64,000 nucleotides of DNA from Cyclobacterium amurskyense (lineage in GTDB: Bacteria; Bacteroidota; Bacteroidia; Cytophagales; Cyclobacteriaceae). The stretch is from contig NZ_CP012040.1 of the NCBI RefSeq assembly GCF_001050135.1, positions 1,860,001 to 1,924,000 of the forward strand. The letters run 5' to 3'. Shown here piece after piece: positions 9,228 through 18,744 of the stretch. The notes under the pieces were generated by a model. It searched no databases. It was not told where the DNA came from and saw only the letters and a program-made list of their open reading frames with translations. The first letter of the stretch is position 1. Every line of letters starts with the position of its first letter. The position numbers were made by a program, and so were the translations under genes.

Positions 9228-9647
9228 TCACTTTTTGCACTTATTACAAACTCCCTGAATCAATAAACTCATTTCCCTTAGTTCATATCCTTTAGGAAGT
9301 GAAACCTTAGGGAGTGAAATTTCCTCCAAACATCTGGTATTTCCGCACTTCTCACATTTGAAATGTACATGTTCGTGATCATGTCGGGTTTCAGCGGAAC
9401 CATGATTACACAAGGCATATTTGGCAGCCCCAGTATCGTCAAGCACCTTATGAACAAGGTCATTCTCCAAAAATGTTTTTAGGGTTCTATAAATAGTAAC
9501 CCTATCAAAATTTTCTTTCAACGCATCTTCAAGGTCAGAATGAGATAGTGCTATCTTTCTATTTAGAAAGGTAATAAGCACTTCTCTCCTACAACTGGTT
9601 ACTCTTAGGTTATTGTCTTTTAATATTTCAGCCGTTTTATTAGCCAT
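9228..9647 (-). CDS. Fur family transcriptional regulator (Fur/Zur/PerR type)
   Basis: Metal-responsive repressor of 139 residues. The N-terminal winged helix holds the recognition helix region FDRVTIYRTLKTF (residues ~47-59). The dimerisation half has the His-rich metal site RHDHEHVHF (89-96) and both structural zinc CxxC pairs, Cys98/Cys101 and Cys134/Cys137. Which metal or peroxide signal it senses cannot be read from the sequence. ATG 9647 matches the usual family start. A long perfect inverted repeat lies 30 nt upstream of the start and could be an autoregulatory site or transcript structure. Confidence 0.93.
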   Translation of the reverse strand: MANKTAEILKDNNLRVTSCRREVLITFLNRKIALSHSDLEDALKENFDRVTIYRTLKTFLENDLVHKVLDDTGAAKYALCNHGSAETRHDHEHVHFKCEKCGNTRCLEEISLPKVSLPKGYELREMSLLIQGVCNKCKK

Positions 9648-9676
9648 AATTTTTCCGTTTGTACGACATTTTTAAT

Positions 9677-9720
9677 TAGCTGTTAGGTTTTCCTCAAATT
9701 AGAAGAAAACCTAACAGCTA
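9677..9720. promoter_or_regulatory. Perfect 16 bp inverted repeat between symporter and fur-like gene
   Basis: TAGCTGTTAGGTTTTC (9677-9692) is repeated inverted at 9705-9720 around a 12-nt loop. It sits after the symporter stop and upstream of the fur-like start, both on -. No T run follows it on the - strand, so it is not a textbook terminator; it may be a terminator/attenuator or processing structure. Confidence 0.6.
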
Positions 9721-9756
9721 GTTATTGTCCCTATCAAAGAAATCTATCCTAATAGA

Positions 9757-11532
9757 TTATCTCATTTTCTTCCATGCCCTAAAAACAATTATTCCTCCTG
9801 CCAATGAAATAATGGTAGCAATGGTCGCTGGCAAAATTTGCCCATAAATCCAAAATCCCACCCCAAATAAAGCTGCATAAACCATTATAGAAGCGATCAA
9901 CATCAAACCAATTTCCATTGGAAGTTGACCTGTCTCTTCTTTCACCTCAGGGTATTTTGCCAATAATTTTTTCCAGCCATGAGATGCCGGTCTTACTTTT
10001 TTATAGAAGGCAAGCAACACTTTATCATCTTCAGGTTTGGTCAATAATGTAACAGTTACCCAAGTTATGGTAGTGATAGAAACACCGAAAAGCAATTTCA
10101 GGTAACTCATTTCTTCCGGTATAGGTAAGAAACCCAATTTATTGTGAATTGATTCAAAATAGATTGCCACAATAAAGGAAACGATCATAGCAGAGATTTC
10201 TGTATAAGCATTAATCCTCCACCAGAACCAACGTAAAATAAAGATTAAACCAGTACCTGCTCCTATTTGTAACAATATATTGAAAGCTTCCAAGGCATTG
10301 GAAAGTACCGTTGCCAGTAAGGCTGCAAGCACCATAAGACCAACCGTAGAGATTCTTCCAACAGCTACCAATTCTTTGTCAGTTGCCTCAGGCTTAATAA
10401 ATCTAGAGTAAAAATCATTAACTACATAAGATGAACCCCAGTTAAGGTGAGTTGACAAGGTTGACATTACAGCTGCTATCAAAGAGGCTAGCACAATCCC
10501 AATCAAGCCTTTAGGAAGAAAAGTAAGCATGGCAGAATAAGCCAAATCATCTCCTAGTTTGCTGGCTTCTATATTTGGGAAAGCCTCTTGCATGTCACTT
10601 AACTGCGGAAATAGAATTAAGGAAGACAAAGCAATTATGATCCAAGGCCAAGGACGAATAGCATAATGAGTAATATTAAACAACAATGTTGCACCAATGG
10701 CATTTTTCTCATCTTTAGCTGACAACATTCTTTGGGCGATGTACCCTCCTCCACCTGGCTCTGCTCCAGGGTACCAAGTGGCCCACCACTGAATGGCCAA
10801 AGGCATAATAAACAAAGGTATAAGTAAGTTCCAATCAGTAAAATCTGGTATTATATTAAGTTTACCTACAACATTAGGGTGTGTCAACAAGGCATCAAGA
10901 CTACCGATTTCAGGCAAGGTAACTATATAGATAGCTGCACCGAATGCTCCAGCCATGGCGATGAAAAATTGGAAAAAGTCAGTAAGCAAAACCCCTTTAA
11001 GACCTCCCAAAGAACTATAAAACACTGTGACAACAGAAACAATCAAAAGCGTCTCCCAAGAACTAAGTCCAAGCATCACACCAAATATCTTAATTGCGGC
11101 TAGGGAAACAGTTGCCATAATTACCACGTTGAAAAACACCCCTAAATACAATGCTCTAAAGGCCCTTAAAAAAGCAGCCCCTTTTCCACCGTACCTCAAT
11201 TCATAAAATTCCAAATCGGTGGTGACTTCAGACCTTCTCCATAGTTTTGCATAAACAAATACGGTCAGCATACCTGTTAGTAAAAATGCCCACCATACCC
11301 AGTTTCCTGAAACTCCATTTTTCCTTACAATGTCAGTTACTAGGTTTGGTGTATCTGCGGAGAATGTAGTGGCTACCATACTCACCCCCAATAACCACCA
11401 GGGCATATTTCTTCCGGAAAGGAAGAATTCTTTAGCGTTTTTACCCGCTGATTTAGAGGCATAAACCCCTATTAACATGGAAATAACAAAAAATGAAATG
11501 ATTATTGCCCAATCAAGGATTGAAATATTCAT
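9757..11532 (-). CDS. Sodium:solute symporter (SSS family)
   Basis: Inner-membrane Na+-coupled transporter of 591 residues with about 14 hydrophobic segments. The start ILDWAIIISFFVISMLIGVY and FFLSGRNMPWWLLG (residues ~36-49) are typical of the SSS family, as are FSADTPNLVTDIV and the length, slightly long because of extra C-terminal helices. The divergent neighbour is a NahK-like sugar kinase, which makes a sugar or amino sugar a better guess for the substrate than proline, but this is context only. A TACCTTTG element on - at 11710-11717 could be its promoter, giving a leader of about 170 nt. Confidence 0.92.
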   Translation of the reverse strand: MNISILDWAIIISFFVISMLIGVYASKSAGKNAKEFFLSGRNMPWWLLGVSMVATTFSADTPNLVTDIVRKNGVSGNWVWWAFLLTGMLTVFVYAKLWRRSEVTTDLEFYELRYGGKGAAFLRAFRALYLGVFFNVVIMATVSLAAIKIFGVMLGLSSWETLLIVSVVTVFYSSLGGLKGVLLTDFFQFFIAMAGAFGAAIYIVTLPEIGSLDALLTHPNVVGKLNIIPDFTDWNLLIPLFIMPLAIQWWATWYPGAEPGGGGYIAQRMLSAKDEKNAIGATLLFNITHYAIRPWPWIIIALSSLILFPQLSDMQEAFPNIEASKLGDDLAYSAMLTFLPKGLIGIVLASLIAAVMSTLSTHLNWGSSYVVNDFYSRFIKPEATDKELVAVGRISTVGLMVLAALLATVLSNALEAFNILLQIGAGTGLIFILRWFWWRINAYTEISAMIVSFIVAIYFESIHNKLGFLPIPEEMSYLKLLFGVSITTITWVTVTLLTKPEDDKVLLAFYKKVRPASHGWKKLLAKYPEVKEETGQLPMEIGLMLIASIMVYAALFGVGFWIYGQILPATIATIISLAGGIIVFRAWKKMR

Positions 11533-11830
11533 GATGACGTATTTATAGTATAATTTTTTCGAATAATGGTTAAGCGTTGATAGTTTTACTCCTTGAGAAA
11601 GAAGAAAATTTTTCTAAATAAATAAAACTTTTTCAATTATTTTAAATAATTCCTTTAAATATTTGCGGGACGGGATGCATTTACCCCTCCAAAGTGTTTC
11701 AATAGACTACAAAGGTAAATATAAACCCTTTCAATAATATATATTTAAAAGTATTGTAAATTTACCAATTGGAAATGTTAAAAGTGACAAATTAATTTCT
11801 TTAGCCAATTAGGTATTTGGATTTATTACT
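11533..11830. other. Divergent intergenic region of symporter and kinase
   Basis: 298 bp between start codons facing away from each other; shared regulation is likely. Apart from the -7-like element at 11710-11717 I see no clear operator palindrome. Confidence 0.5.
11710..11717 (-). promoter_or_regulatory. Possible -7 element (TACCTTTG) for the symporter
   Basis: Matches the Bacteroidetes TAnnTTTG -7 consensus on the - strand. No good TTG/TTTG element at the right distance upstream, so this is weak. Confidence 0.3.
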
Positions 11831-12901
11831 ATGAAAGACACAATATTGGACGCGCTTAAAGCTGCCTATACCTTAGATGCAGACGACTTGGTTGCCAATC
11901 GATTTGGTTCAGGACACATCCATAAGACATATAAGGTGGACAGCAGCACGCAGTCCTACATCTTACAAGAATTCAATGATGCTGTTTTTAAGCATCCTGA
12001 AAGGATTTCAAATAATCTCGGCTACCTTCTTGATAATTTTGACCCAGCCGACCTACATTTTGTCTTGCCATTACCTATTCCTAATAAACAAGGCGAACTT
12101 TTTACTGAGTTGGATGGTGGACTTTACAGGCTTTTTCCATTTGTCAATGGAATAACCCGAGATGATATAGACCATAAAGAGCAAGCCAGCAAAGCTGCTG
12201 AAGCCTTCGCTTACTTCGTAAAAGTATTTTCAAATACTGACTCAAGTAAACTTCAGGACACCATACAGGACTTTCATCACCTAGAATGGCGTTACAGTCA
12301 ATTTGATGAGGCCCTTAAAAACCCCGCCATTGAAATAAATGACGAAACCAGGGAGATGATTGCCTATTATGAATTGCGAAAGGATTTGCTTGAGCAATAT
12401 GGCATTTACCGCAAGCAGTTACCACTTCGAGCAACGCACAATGACACCAAAATAAACAATTTGATTTTCAGTGAAGACCTAAAGAAAGTCAATGCGGTAA
12501 TAGATCTCGATACCATTATGGCCGGTTTCGTATTTTATGATTTTGGTGACCTAGCCCGAACGGTAGCTTGTACAAGAGATGAGTCTTCCTTGGACTGGGG
12601 AAATATAAATATAGATTTGGTTAAATATGAAGGCCTACTCGAAGGCTTCTATTCGGTATTGGCTGGCAATATTACTGATGAGGAGTTAGGTTCCCTTCCA
12701 TTTGGGGCAGAAATGATGACCCTTATTATGGGACTTCGGTTTTTAACAGACCACCTCAATGGAAACATTTATTACCAGGTAGAATATTCTGAACAGAATC
12801 TTCATCGAGCAAAAAATCAGGCGGAATTACTGACAGCTTTTATGGCAAAAAGACAGGAAATCAACGCGCTTGAAGCCGATCTCAAGAAAAAATTTCTGTG
12901 A
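11831..12901 (+). CDS. Phosphotransferase-family kinase, N-acetylhexosamine kinase (NahK)-like
   Basis: Aminoglycoside-phosphotransferase-fold kinase of 356 residues. N lobe: FGSGHIHKTYKV (Gly-rich loop) and YILQEFN with a following acidic residue. Catalytic block RATHNDTKINNLIF (residues ~197-210) and metal-binding AVIDLDTIMAG (~221) correspond to the HxD and DxD motifs. The region GFVFYDFGDLARTVAC is characteristic of the NahK-like branch that phosphorylates amino sugars at C1. The divergent symporter may bring in the substrate. Specificity is inferred from family resemblance only. It is followed 18 nt later by recG, which probably shares its transcript. Confidence 0.85.
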   Translation: MKDTILDALKAAYTLDADDLVANRFGSGHIHKTYKVDSSTQSYILQEFNDAVFKHPERISNNLGYLLDNFDPADLHFVLPLPIPNKQGELFTELDGGLYRLFPFVNGITRDDIDHKEQASKAAEAFAYFVKVFSNTDSSKLQDTIQDFHHLEWRYSQFDEALKNPAIEINDETREMIAYYELRKDLLEQYGIYRKQLPLRATHNDTKINNLIFSEDLKKVNAVIDLDTIMAGFVFYDFGDLARTVACTRDESSLDWGNINIDLVKYEGLLEGFYSVLAGNITDEELGSLPFGAEMMTLIMGLRFLTDHLNGNIYYQVEYSEQNLHRAKNQAELLTAFMAKRQEINALEADLKKKFL

Positions 12902-12919
12902 AGCTTTAAATAGGAAGAT

Positions 12920-15013
12920 TTGTCCGGATTCTTTGATACTAAAATTGAATACCTAAAAGGAGTAGGCCCTCAGAAAGCCACTCTGATTAATAAGGAGTTG
13001 GATATTTTTACCTTCGGTGAAATGTTGCAACATTATCCTTTCAGGTATGAGGACAGGACAAAATTCTATAAGATTAGCGACATCCGGTCAGATATGCAAC
13101 AAGTGCAATTGGTCGGCTCGATCTATTCATTTGAGACTATCGGAGATGGTAGAAAGAAACGGTTGGTAGCCCAATTTAGAGATGAAACCGGTGGGATTGA
13201 ACTAACCTGGTTCAAAGGCATACAATGGGTTGCAAAAAGACTAGTAAAAGGCGCTCCAATGGTGGTCTTTGGTAAACCACAGCAGTATGGAAGAAAAATC
13301 AGTATTGCCCACCCAGAACTAGAACCTCTTACCAACAAGCAGCAAAAAGAGGTTAGTTTTCATCCGGTCTATCCTACTACTGAAAAGTTACGAAGCAGGT
13401 ACCTCGACAGTAAAGGCATCTCCAAAATACTGGAGACCTTGCTGCCTTTGGTCCTTCCCAAGGTTCCTGAAACCTTGCCCTTACCTCTCTGCCAAGCATT
13501 AAAACTAGAACCTAAACCTATAGCATTAAAAGAGATTCACTTTCCCTCTGGTCACCAAACCTTAAAAAAGGCCCTCTATAGACTGAAATTTGAGGAATTC
13601 TTCTTCTTACAACTTCGGTTGTTAAAAATGAACCTTACCAGAACTGAACAGTATAGAGGAAAGGTATTGGACAAGACAGGTTTATTGACAAAATTTTACA
13701 AGGAATTTTTACCTTTTGACCTTACCAATGCCCAAAAAAGGGTAATCAGGGAAATATACAATAACCTGAAATCCGGCTTACAAATGAATCGGCTGGTACA
13801 GGGAGATGTGGGTTCAGGAAAAACCATTGTCGCTTTCATATGTCTTTTAGTGGCCGTTGATTCGGGCTTTCAGACCTGCCTTATGGCTCCAACTGAAATC
13901 CTTGCCACTCAGCATTACGAAGGGCTAAAAGATTTTTCCGCTAAGATGGGACTCAACATCGCATTGCTTACAGGATCTACCAGCAAAAAAAAACGAGCAA
14001 TTATTCATGAAGCCTTAAAGTCAGGGGAATTGAATTTGCTGGTAGGAACACATGCCCTGCTGGAAGATGTGGTGGTCTTTAAACAATTAGGTCTTGCGAT
14101 TATCGATGAGCAACATCGATTTGGAGTAGCACAAAGGGCTAAGCTATGGGGGAAGAACAGCGACTTTTACCCTCATGTACTGGTAATGACCGCAACACCC
14201 ATTCCCAGAACTCTTGCGATGACCGTATATGGTGACCTGGATATCTCTGTGATAGATGAATTACCGGCAGGAAGAAAAGCTATACAAACTGTTCATAGGT
14301 ATGACAAAGACCGATTAAGAGTATTTGGCTTTTTGAAAAAAGAACTCCAAAAAGGCCGACAGGTTTATATAGTTTACCCCTTAATCGAAGAGTCTGAAAA
14401 AAGTGACCTAAAAAGCCTAATGGATGGATACGAAAGTATTTGTAGGGCCTTCCCAGATTTGCCTATAGGCATATTGCATGGCAATATGAAACCTGCAGAT
14501 AAGGATTTTGAGATGAATCGATTTGTTAAAAATGAAACCAAAATTATGGTAGCCACAACCGTTATTGAAGTAGGGGTAAATGTCCCTAATGCCTCAGTGA
14601 TGGTGATCGAAAATGCCGAAAGATTTGGTCTCTCCCAGCTGCACCAGCTTAGAGGACGGGTAGGTAGAGGATCAGACCAATCCTACTGCATACTAATGAG
14701 CAAATATGAACTAAGCAAAGACAGCAGGGTACGATTAGATACAATGGTTAGAACAAATGACGGTTTTGAGATTGCAGATGTTGACCTCAAGTTAAGAGGA
14801 CCTGGTGATTTGGCAGGCACACAGCAGTCGGGGATAACAGATTTAAAAATCGCGGATATTGGTAAAGACAGTGAAATACTTGTTCAGGCTCGCGCTTCAG
14901 CCCAAACTATTTTGGAAAAAGATCCACATCTTAACAGTATTGAAAATAAACCGATAGCAGATCAGTTGTCACGACTAAAAAAGAATGAAATGAATTGGAG
15001 CCGGATTTCTTGA
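12920..15013 (+). CDS. recG: ATP-dependent DNA helicase RecG
   Basis: Branch-migration helicase that remodels stalled replication forks and Holliday junctions, 697 residues, normal length. N-terminal IEYLKGVGPQKA and the OB wedge region (residues ~60-150), Walker A GDVGSGKT (~nt 13804), DEQHRFG (Walker B, nt ~14107), motif III MTATPIPRTLA and the C-terminal TRG-type QLRGRVGRGSDQSYC are all present. The start is taken as TTG 12920, preceded by AGGAAG, because the conserved YLKGVGP begins 11 residues later and the next in-frame ATG is at residue 35. Confidence 0.97.
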   Translation: MSGFFDTKIEYLKGVGPQKATLINKELDIFTFGEMLQHYPFRYEDRTKFYKISDIRSDMQQVQLVGSIYSFETIGDGRKKRLVAQFRDETGGIELTWFKGIQWVAKRLVKGAPMVVFGKPQQYGRKISIAHPELEPLTNKQQKEVSFHPVYPTTEKLRSRYLDSKGISKILETLLPLVLPKVPETLPLPLCQALKLEPKPIALKEIHFPSGHQTLKKALYRLKFEEFFFLQLRLLKMNLTRTEQYRGKVLDKTGLLTKFYKEFLPFDLTNAQKRVIREIYNNLKSGLQMNRLVQGDVGSGKTIVAFICLLVAVDSGFQTCLMAPTEILATQHYEGLKDFSAKMGLNIALLTGSTSKKKRAIIHEALKSGELNLLVGTHALLEDVVVFKQLGLAIIDEQHRFGVAQRAKLWGKNSDFYPHVLVMTATPIPRTLAMTVYGDLDISVIDELPAGRKAIQTVHRYDKDRLRVFGFLKKELQKGRQVYIVYPLIEESEKSDLKSLMDGYESICRAFPDLPIGILHGNMKPADKDFEMNRFVKNETKIMVATTVIEVGVNVPNASVMVIENAERFGLSQLHQLRGRVGRGSDQSYCILMSKYELSKDSRVRLDTMVRTNDGFEIADVDLKLRGPGDLAGTQQSGITDLKIADIGKDSEILVQARASAQTILEKDPHLNSIENKPIADQLSRLKKNEMNWSRIS

Positions 15014-15099
15014 ACTATTTATCCAAAAAAGCCAGATTTTGGGCAGAACCACCTAAATTGGTATGTTTTTCGTTACAGGTTTCTTAAAACTAGACAATT

Positions 15100-15936
15100 A
15101 TGTGGAACAAGATAATTTTTCGAAGTATGGTATTGCTAATACCTTTATGGTATTCATGTGTGCCGCAAAAGAAATACAACGAAGTAAATATAAGGAATGC
15201 AGAAATGATGCGTTCACTCAGGGAAACGGAAGGTAACCTTGACAGTGCTAGTAACAGCTTGGAGCAATTTAGGAAAAAAGCGAGCCAGCTTGAAGAAGAG
15301 TTAGCTGATTTCAAAAGAAAGAACAACGCTTTGGAAACCAAACTTGAAAGAGCCATTGCCGCTTCATCCTCAGTACAGCAGGAGCTTTCTGCCAAGGAGC
15401 AACGAATGATAGAGCAACAGGAGCGTTTGGATCTCTTGCAAAACCTACTCGATGAACAAAAAGCAGTGATGGAAGGGCTCAAGACCACCATTGACAAAGC
15501 TTTGGTTCAATACCGGTCAGATGAATTACAGGTGTATGAGCAGGATGGAAAGTTATATGTCTCCTTACAGGACAAGTTATTGTTTCCCTCAGGAAGCGCC
15601 ACAGTTAATAAGGATGGTAAAGAAGCACTTAGTAAATTAGCAGTGGTGATAAACAATAGTCCTGAAATCCAAATACTAGTAGAAGGTCATACTGACAATG
15701 TGCCTATCCGTGGCAAATTTGAGGACAACTGGGCATTAAGTACAGCTAGAGCAACAGCCATTGTACGAATTCTTACCAATTCCTATGATGTTGTACCAGA
15801 GCGGGTAACTGCTGCTGGAAGGAGTTTCTACTATCCCAAGGCCTCCAATGAAACGGCTGAAGGAAGAGCAAAAAACAGGAGGACTGAAATTATTCTTACC
15901 CCTCAATTAAATGAATTGTTTCAATTGTTGCGGTAG
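15100..15936 (+). CDS. OmpA-family peptidoglycan-binding lipoprotein with coiled coil
   Basis: Envelope protein of 278 residues. The signal ends in PLWYSC, a lipobox with Cys21 as likely lipidation site. A long charged coiled coil fills residues ~30-135. The C-terminal OmpA domain (residues ~150-270) has LLFPSGSATVN, VEGHTDNVPIRGKFEDNW, LSTARATAIV and GRAKNRRTEI, the segments that bind diaminopimelate of peptidoglycan. It likely tethers the outer membrane to the wall. The next gene starts 8 nt later, so the two are probably cotranscribed although functionally unrelated. Confidence 0.92.
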   Translation: MWNKIIFRSMVLLIPLWYSCVPQKKYNEVNIRNAEMMRSLRETEGNLDSASNSLEQFRKKASQLEEELADFKRKNNALETKLERAIAASSSVQQELSAKEQRMIEQQERLDLLQNLLDEQKAVMEGLKTTIDKALVQYRSDELQVYEQDGKLYVSLQDKLLFPSGSATVNKDGKEALSKLAVVINNSPEIQILVEGHTDNVPIRGKFEDNWALSTARATAIVRILTNSYDVVPERVTAAGRSFYYPKASNETAEGRAKNRRTEIILTPQLNELFQLLR

Positions 15937-15944
15937 TTGATAAT

Positions 15945-16601
15945 ATGGCATTGGAATATTATATGATTTATAAGCCTTTTGGTGTTCTGAGTCAATTCAG
16001 TGGCGAAGGGGATACGTTAGGCATGCTTAGTGATTTCCCTTCGGACGTTTACCCTGTGGGCAGACTGGACAAAGACAGTGAAGGCTTATTGTTGTTGACC
16101 AATGACAAGCGACTGAATCATTTGTTACTTGATCCAAACTATTCCCATGAGCGAACCTACTGGGTTCAGGTAGAAGGACAAATTACTGATAGCGCTTTGA
16201 AAGAACTGGAATCAGGGGTAAAAATTTCAGTCAATAAAAAAATTCACAATACCTTAAAGGCAAAAGCCGTTTTACTAGAGGATGTAGAAAAATTATTACC
16301 TGAAAGAAATCCACCTATCCGGTATAGAAAAAATGTTCCCGATTCTTGGATAGCTATAACCCTGAAAGAAGGTAAGAACAGGCAGGTAAGAAAAATGACT
16401 GCGGCTGTAGGTTTTCCTACGCTACGTTTGGTCAGGTGGTCCGTAGAGAAATTAACCATAGACGGTTTTGAGGCTGGTGAAGTTAGACTCCTAGATGGTG
16501 ACACTCTTTATTCCACTTTAGGTATTTCGAGTAAAGCACAAACCGAGCAGGGCTTTAAAACCACCAAAAATCAAAAAACGAAAAAGAAGAAAAGGCACTA
16601 A
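15945..16601 (+). CDS. RsuA/RluE-type rRNA pseudouridine synthase
   Basis: 23S rRNA uridine isomerase, 218 residues, of the single-domain RluE-like group without an N-terminal S4 domain. The catalytic aspartate lies in YPVGRLDKDSEGLLLLTND (residues ~39-57); the motif KEGKNRQVRKMTAAVG and LRLVRWSV further on are typical. The Lys/Arg-rich tail (TKNQKTKKKKRH) probably contacts RNA. Assignment to position-specific RluE is likely but rests on similarity only. Confidence 0.9.
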   Translation: MALEYYMIYKPFGVLSQFSGEGDTLGMLSDFPSDVYPVGRLDKDSEGLLLLTNDKRLNHLLLDPNYSHERTYWVQVEGQITDSALKELESGVKISVNKKIHNTLKAKAVLLEDVEKLLPERNPPIRYRKNVPDSWIAITLKEGKNRQVRKMTAAVGFPTLRLVRWSVEKLTIDGFEAGEVRLLDGDTLYSTLGISSKAQTEQGFKTTKNQKTKKKKRH

Positions 16602-16677
16602 ATTGTGATAAAGAATGAATTGTTCTAATTTAGGCTTCTTATAGGCAAAATATCAATAGAAATTTCAAATATCCATT

Positions 16678-17649
16678 ATGCATCAGGAGAAGATACAGGA
16701 AGTCATTAAGGAAGTAAAAAAAGTTGTAGTTGGTCAGGAAAAAATGGTCAACAGACTCTTAATTGGGTTATTTACCAACGGACATATTTTATTAGAGGGG
16801 GTACCCGGACTAGCTAAAACACTAACCGTAAACACCTTATCAAAGGTACTTCACCTTGACTTTAAGCGGATACAGTTTACCCCCGATTTATTGCCAGCTG
16901 ATCTGATTGGTACAATGATTTACAATCAATTGAATGCAAATTTTGAGGTAAAAAAAGGGCCTATCTTTTCCAATATCATTTTAGCAGATGAGATCAATAG
17001 GTCTCCAGCTAAAGTACAGTCAGCCTTGCTTGAGGCCATGCAGGAAAAACAAGTGACCATCGGTGAAACTACATTTATGTTAGACAAGCCATTTTTGGTT
17101 TTGGCTACTCAAAATCCTGTAGATCAGGAGGGAACTTACCCTTTACCGGAAGCGCAGGTCGATCGATTCATGATGAAGGTAAATATAGAGTACCCTTCCA
17201 AATCAGATGAGTTGGAAGTCATGAGAAGAATGACCAACTCCAAATTTATTTCAGAAGTAAATCCAATACTGAACAAGGAAGATATTTTTGCCATAAGAAG
17301 TGCCATTAATGAGGTACAGATAGCAGAGGCTTTGGAAAATTACATCATAGAAATGGTCTTTTCTACCAGATTCCCTGAAAAATACGGCATGCACGAAGAG
17401 GCCAAATACATTCAATTCGGTGCTTCTCCAAGAGCATCTATCAACCTTAATCTTGCGGCCAAAGCCAATGCTTTTATGCAGGGAAGGGATTATGTTTTGC
17501 CAGAGGATATCAAAGAAATTGCTGAAGACGTGCTCAACCACAGGATAATTTTAAATTATGAGGCAGAGGCAGACGGTGTAAGTACCCGTGATTTGATTAA
17601 TAAAATTCTCGATAAAATACCTTTGAACAAATCGGCTACTATACAGTAG
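16678..17649 (+). CDS. MoxR-family AAA+ ATPase
   Basis: Cytosolic chaperone-like AAA+ ATPase, 323 residues. VVGQEKMVNRLLIGL, Walker A variant LEGVPGLAKT (residues ~39-48), Walker B IILADEINRSPAK (~100-112), sensor block LATQNPVDQEGTYPLPEAQ and RFMM. MoxR genes normally precede a DUF58/VWA gene; here the gene after it, 31 nt downstream, is a LytS-type sensor kinase, so this is an orphan MoxR with an atypical neighbour. It may work with partners elsewhere. Start at ATG 16678 gives the usual length. Confidence 0.94.
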   Translation: MHQEKIQEVIKEVKKVVVGQEKMVNRLLIGLFTNGHILLEGVPGLAKTLTVNTLSKVLHLDFKRIQFTPDLLPADLIGTMIYNQLNANFEVKKGPIFSNIILADEINRSPAKVQSALLEAMQEKQVTIGETTFMLDKPFLVLATQNPVDQEGTYPLPEAQVDRFMMKVNIEYPSKSDELEVMRRMTNSKFISEVNPILNKEDIFAIRSAINEVQIAEALENYIIEMVFSTRFPEKYGMHEEAKYIQFGASPRASINLNLAAKANAFMQGRDYVLPEDIKEIAEDVLNHRIILNYEAEADGVSTRDLINKILDKIPLNKSATIQ

Positions 17650-17680
17650 CATAATTTTGCCGGAGGAAGTAGGGATTTGA

Positions 17681-18721
17681 ATGAATAAAAACAAGCTATA
17701 TTGGTTGTTACAAATTTTTGGTTGGCTGAGCTTTGCTTTGGTCAACCTGTTTTTTGTATCCATGGCTCGAGGTATAACACCCATTCAAATAGGTGCTTAC
17801 TTTTCTTTGGCCATTGTCTATTTCGTCTCCACACATTTTTTTAGATATCAAATTAAACACAATAGTTGGCTTGAATTCCCAACCACCAAGCTAATTAGCC
17901 ACGTATTGACAGCTGTTTTGATTTTGAGCTTGGTGAATACCCTATCACAAATCCTAATCAATTGGATTTTTGGCACCTTACATTACCCTCAAGATTTTAG
18001 GCCTTTGGTATTGATGGTCAACCTGTTTACCAGCTTTCTTTTTTATTCTCTGTGGTCCTTGTTATATTTCCTATTCTATTTTCTAGACAATTACAACTCC
18101 AGTCTGCAATACCAGGCAAGGATCAATGAAATCAAACTTATTCACCTTCGCAATCAATTAAACCCACATTTTATTTTCAATGCCCTAAATAGTGTTCGGG
18201 CTTTGGTAGATGAAGACCCTATAAAAGCAAAATCAGCCATTACTCAATTGTCCAATATATTGAGGTATTCCCTAGTAGTAGATAAGCACAAAACCATCTC
18301 CTTATCGGATGAAATGAAAACAGTTAAAGATTATTTAAACCTCGAGTCCATACGGTTTGAGGAGAGATTGAAGGTAATCTATGAAGTTGAGCCTAAGACA
18401 AATCAGTATAGGATTCCACCCATGATGCTACAAACCATCGTAGAAAATGCCATCAAACATGGGATTTCAAATTTGATGAAAGGTGGCCTAATTGAGATTA
18501 AATGTACCGTAGGCTTGTTGGATGATTTATACATCTGGGTAAGGAATAGCGGTCAGTTAAAACCTGCCGGAACCCCCAGAAAAAAAGGGGAAGGACATGG
18601 CATTGCCAATACCGTTCAACGGCTAAAACTGATTTTTGGGAACAAGGCCTCATTCAAGATATTCAATTACGGAAATGAATTTGTGGTGACAGAAATAAAA
18701 ATACCGAAACAAAAAGGTTAA
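17681..18721 (+). CDS. LytS/YpdA-type sensor histidine kinase
   Basis: Membrane sensor kinase of 346 residues. Four hydrophobic segments occupy roughly residues 8-27, 38-52, 72-96 and 108-134, with little extracytoplasmic sequence. The His_kinase domain begins with LRNQLNPHFIFNALNS; His163 is the phosphoacceptor. The ATPase domain has VENAIKHGI (N box) and GEGHGIANTVQRL (G box). The LytTR regulator gene follows after 23 nt and is the natural partner. The signal is unknown; the membrane part has no recognisable sensory domain. Confidence 0.94.
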   Translation: MNKNKLYWLLQIFGWLSFALVNLFFVSMARGITPIQIGAYFSLAIVYFVSTHFFRYQIKHNSWLEFPTTKLISHVLTAVLILSLVNTLSQILINWIFGTLHYPQDFRPLVLMVNLFTSFLFYSLWSLLYFLFYFLDNYNSSLQYQARINEIKLIHLRNQLNPHFIFNALNSVRALVDEDPIKAKSAITQLSNILRYSLVVDKHKTISLSDEMKTVKDYLNLESIRFEERLKVIYEVEPKTNQYRIPPMMLQTIVENAIKHGISNLMKGGLIEIKCTVGLLDDLYIWVRNSGQLKPAGTPRKKGEGHGIANTVQRLKLIFGNKASFKIFNYGNEFVVTEIKIPKQKG

Positions 18722-18744
18722 ATTTAGAGGAAAATATAGATATT

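Noticed and set aside
15090..15497. 135-codon frame antisense to the OmpA gene
   Set aside because: Serine-rich shadow of the coiled-coil coding strand.
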